Shown one piece after another: positions 5,324-5,324 of a stretch of DNA of 5,324 nucleotides. Position 1 is the first letter of the stretch; every line of letters begins with the position of its first letter. Source of the stretch: an uncultured Opitutia bacterium. Lineage in GTDB: Bacteria; Verrucomicrobiota; Verrucomicrobiia; Opitutales; UBA953. Position numbers and translations under genes: made by a program. Below the pieces are notes generated by a model. The model made no database searches. It was not told where the DNA came from and worked only from the letters and a program-made list of their open reading frames with translations. Location of the stretch: positions 1 through 5,324 of the forward strand of contig CAIKRN010000266.1 of the NCBI GenBank assembly GCA_903829855.1, written 5' to 3'.

Positions 5324-5324
5324 C

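Noticed and set aside
1..5324. CRISPR array, insertion sequence, tRNA or rRNA gene, toxin-antitoxin or defence system
   Set aside because: I found no regularly spaced repeats, transposase motifs, terminal inverted repeats or cloverleaf-like segments. All recognisable genes point to glycan assembly.

Overview
The window is a piece of a glycan-assembly (surface polysaccharide or lipopolysaccharide) locus from a bacterium of moderately high GC content. The GC level is judged by eye, not computed. Two of the enzymes are in family GT25, which is best known for lipooligosaccharide sugar transfer in Gram-negative bacteria. One is a GT10 fucosyltransferase. A Gram-negative host is therefore the most likely source, but nothing here fixes the phylum. 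Three of the four visible start codons lack a clear Shine-Dalgarno sequence, and the fourth has only a poorly spaced G-rich stretch. No mobile element, RNA gene or CRISPR array was seen.

Layout, left to right. (1) Bases 2-1138, + strand: the 3' part of a large protein with a glycosyltransferase-like C-terminal motif, cut by the window edge. (2) Bases 1139-1459: a 321-base convergent gap without a credible gene, holding a 9-bp hairpin. (3) Bases 1460-2242, - strand: a complete GT25 glycosyltransferase. (4) Bases 2243-2410: a divergent, comparatively AT-rich intergenic region with a candidate -10 box and a 10-bp inverted repeat just before the next gene. (5) Bases 2411-3139, + strand: a second, clearly diverged GT25 enzyme. 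(6) Bases 3136-4197, + strand: a GT10 (alpha-1,3/1,4-fucosyltransferase family) enzyme whose ATG overlaps the previous stop as ATGA. (7) Bases 4198-4324: a short gap with a weak hairpin and a promoter-like TATGAT close to the next start. (8) Bases 4325-5107, + strand: a glycosyltransferase-like protein with a FWSWKP motif and a LYLDAG motif. (9) Bases 5108-5323, - strand: the C-terminal 71 residues of an unrecognised protein, convergent with gene 8. The two stop codons abut in the palindrome TAATTA.

Taken together, four or five consecutive genes encode probable sugar transferases. The simplest reading is that each adds one residue to an oligosaccharide chain on a lipid carrier or lipid A core at the cytoplasmic face of the inner membrane, with the GT25/GT10 pair made together from one transcript and probably adding neighbouring sugars. 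Several of these proteins end in arginine- and tryptophan-rich tails that could dock them on the membrane. Donor and acceptor sugars cannot be read from the sequence, except that GT10 membership predicts GDP-fucose use.
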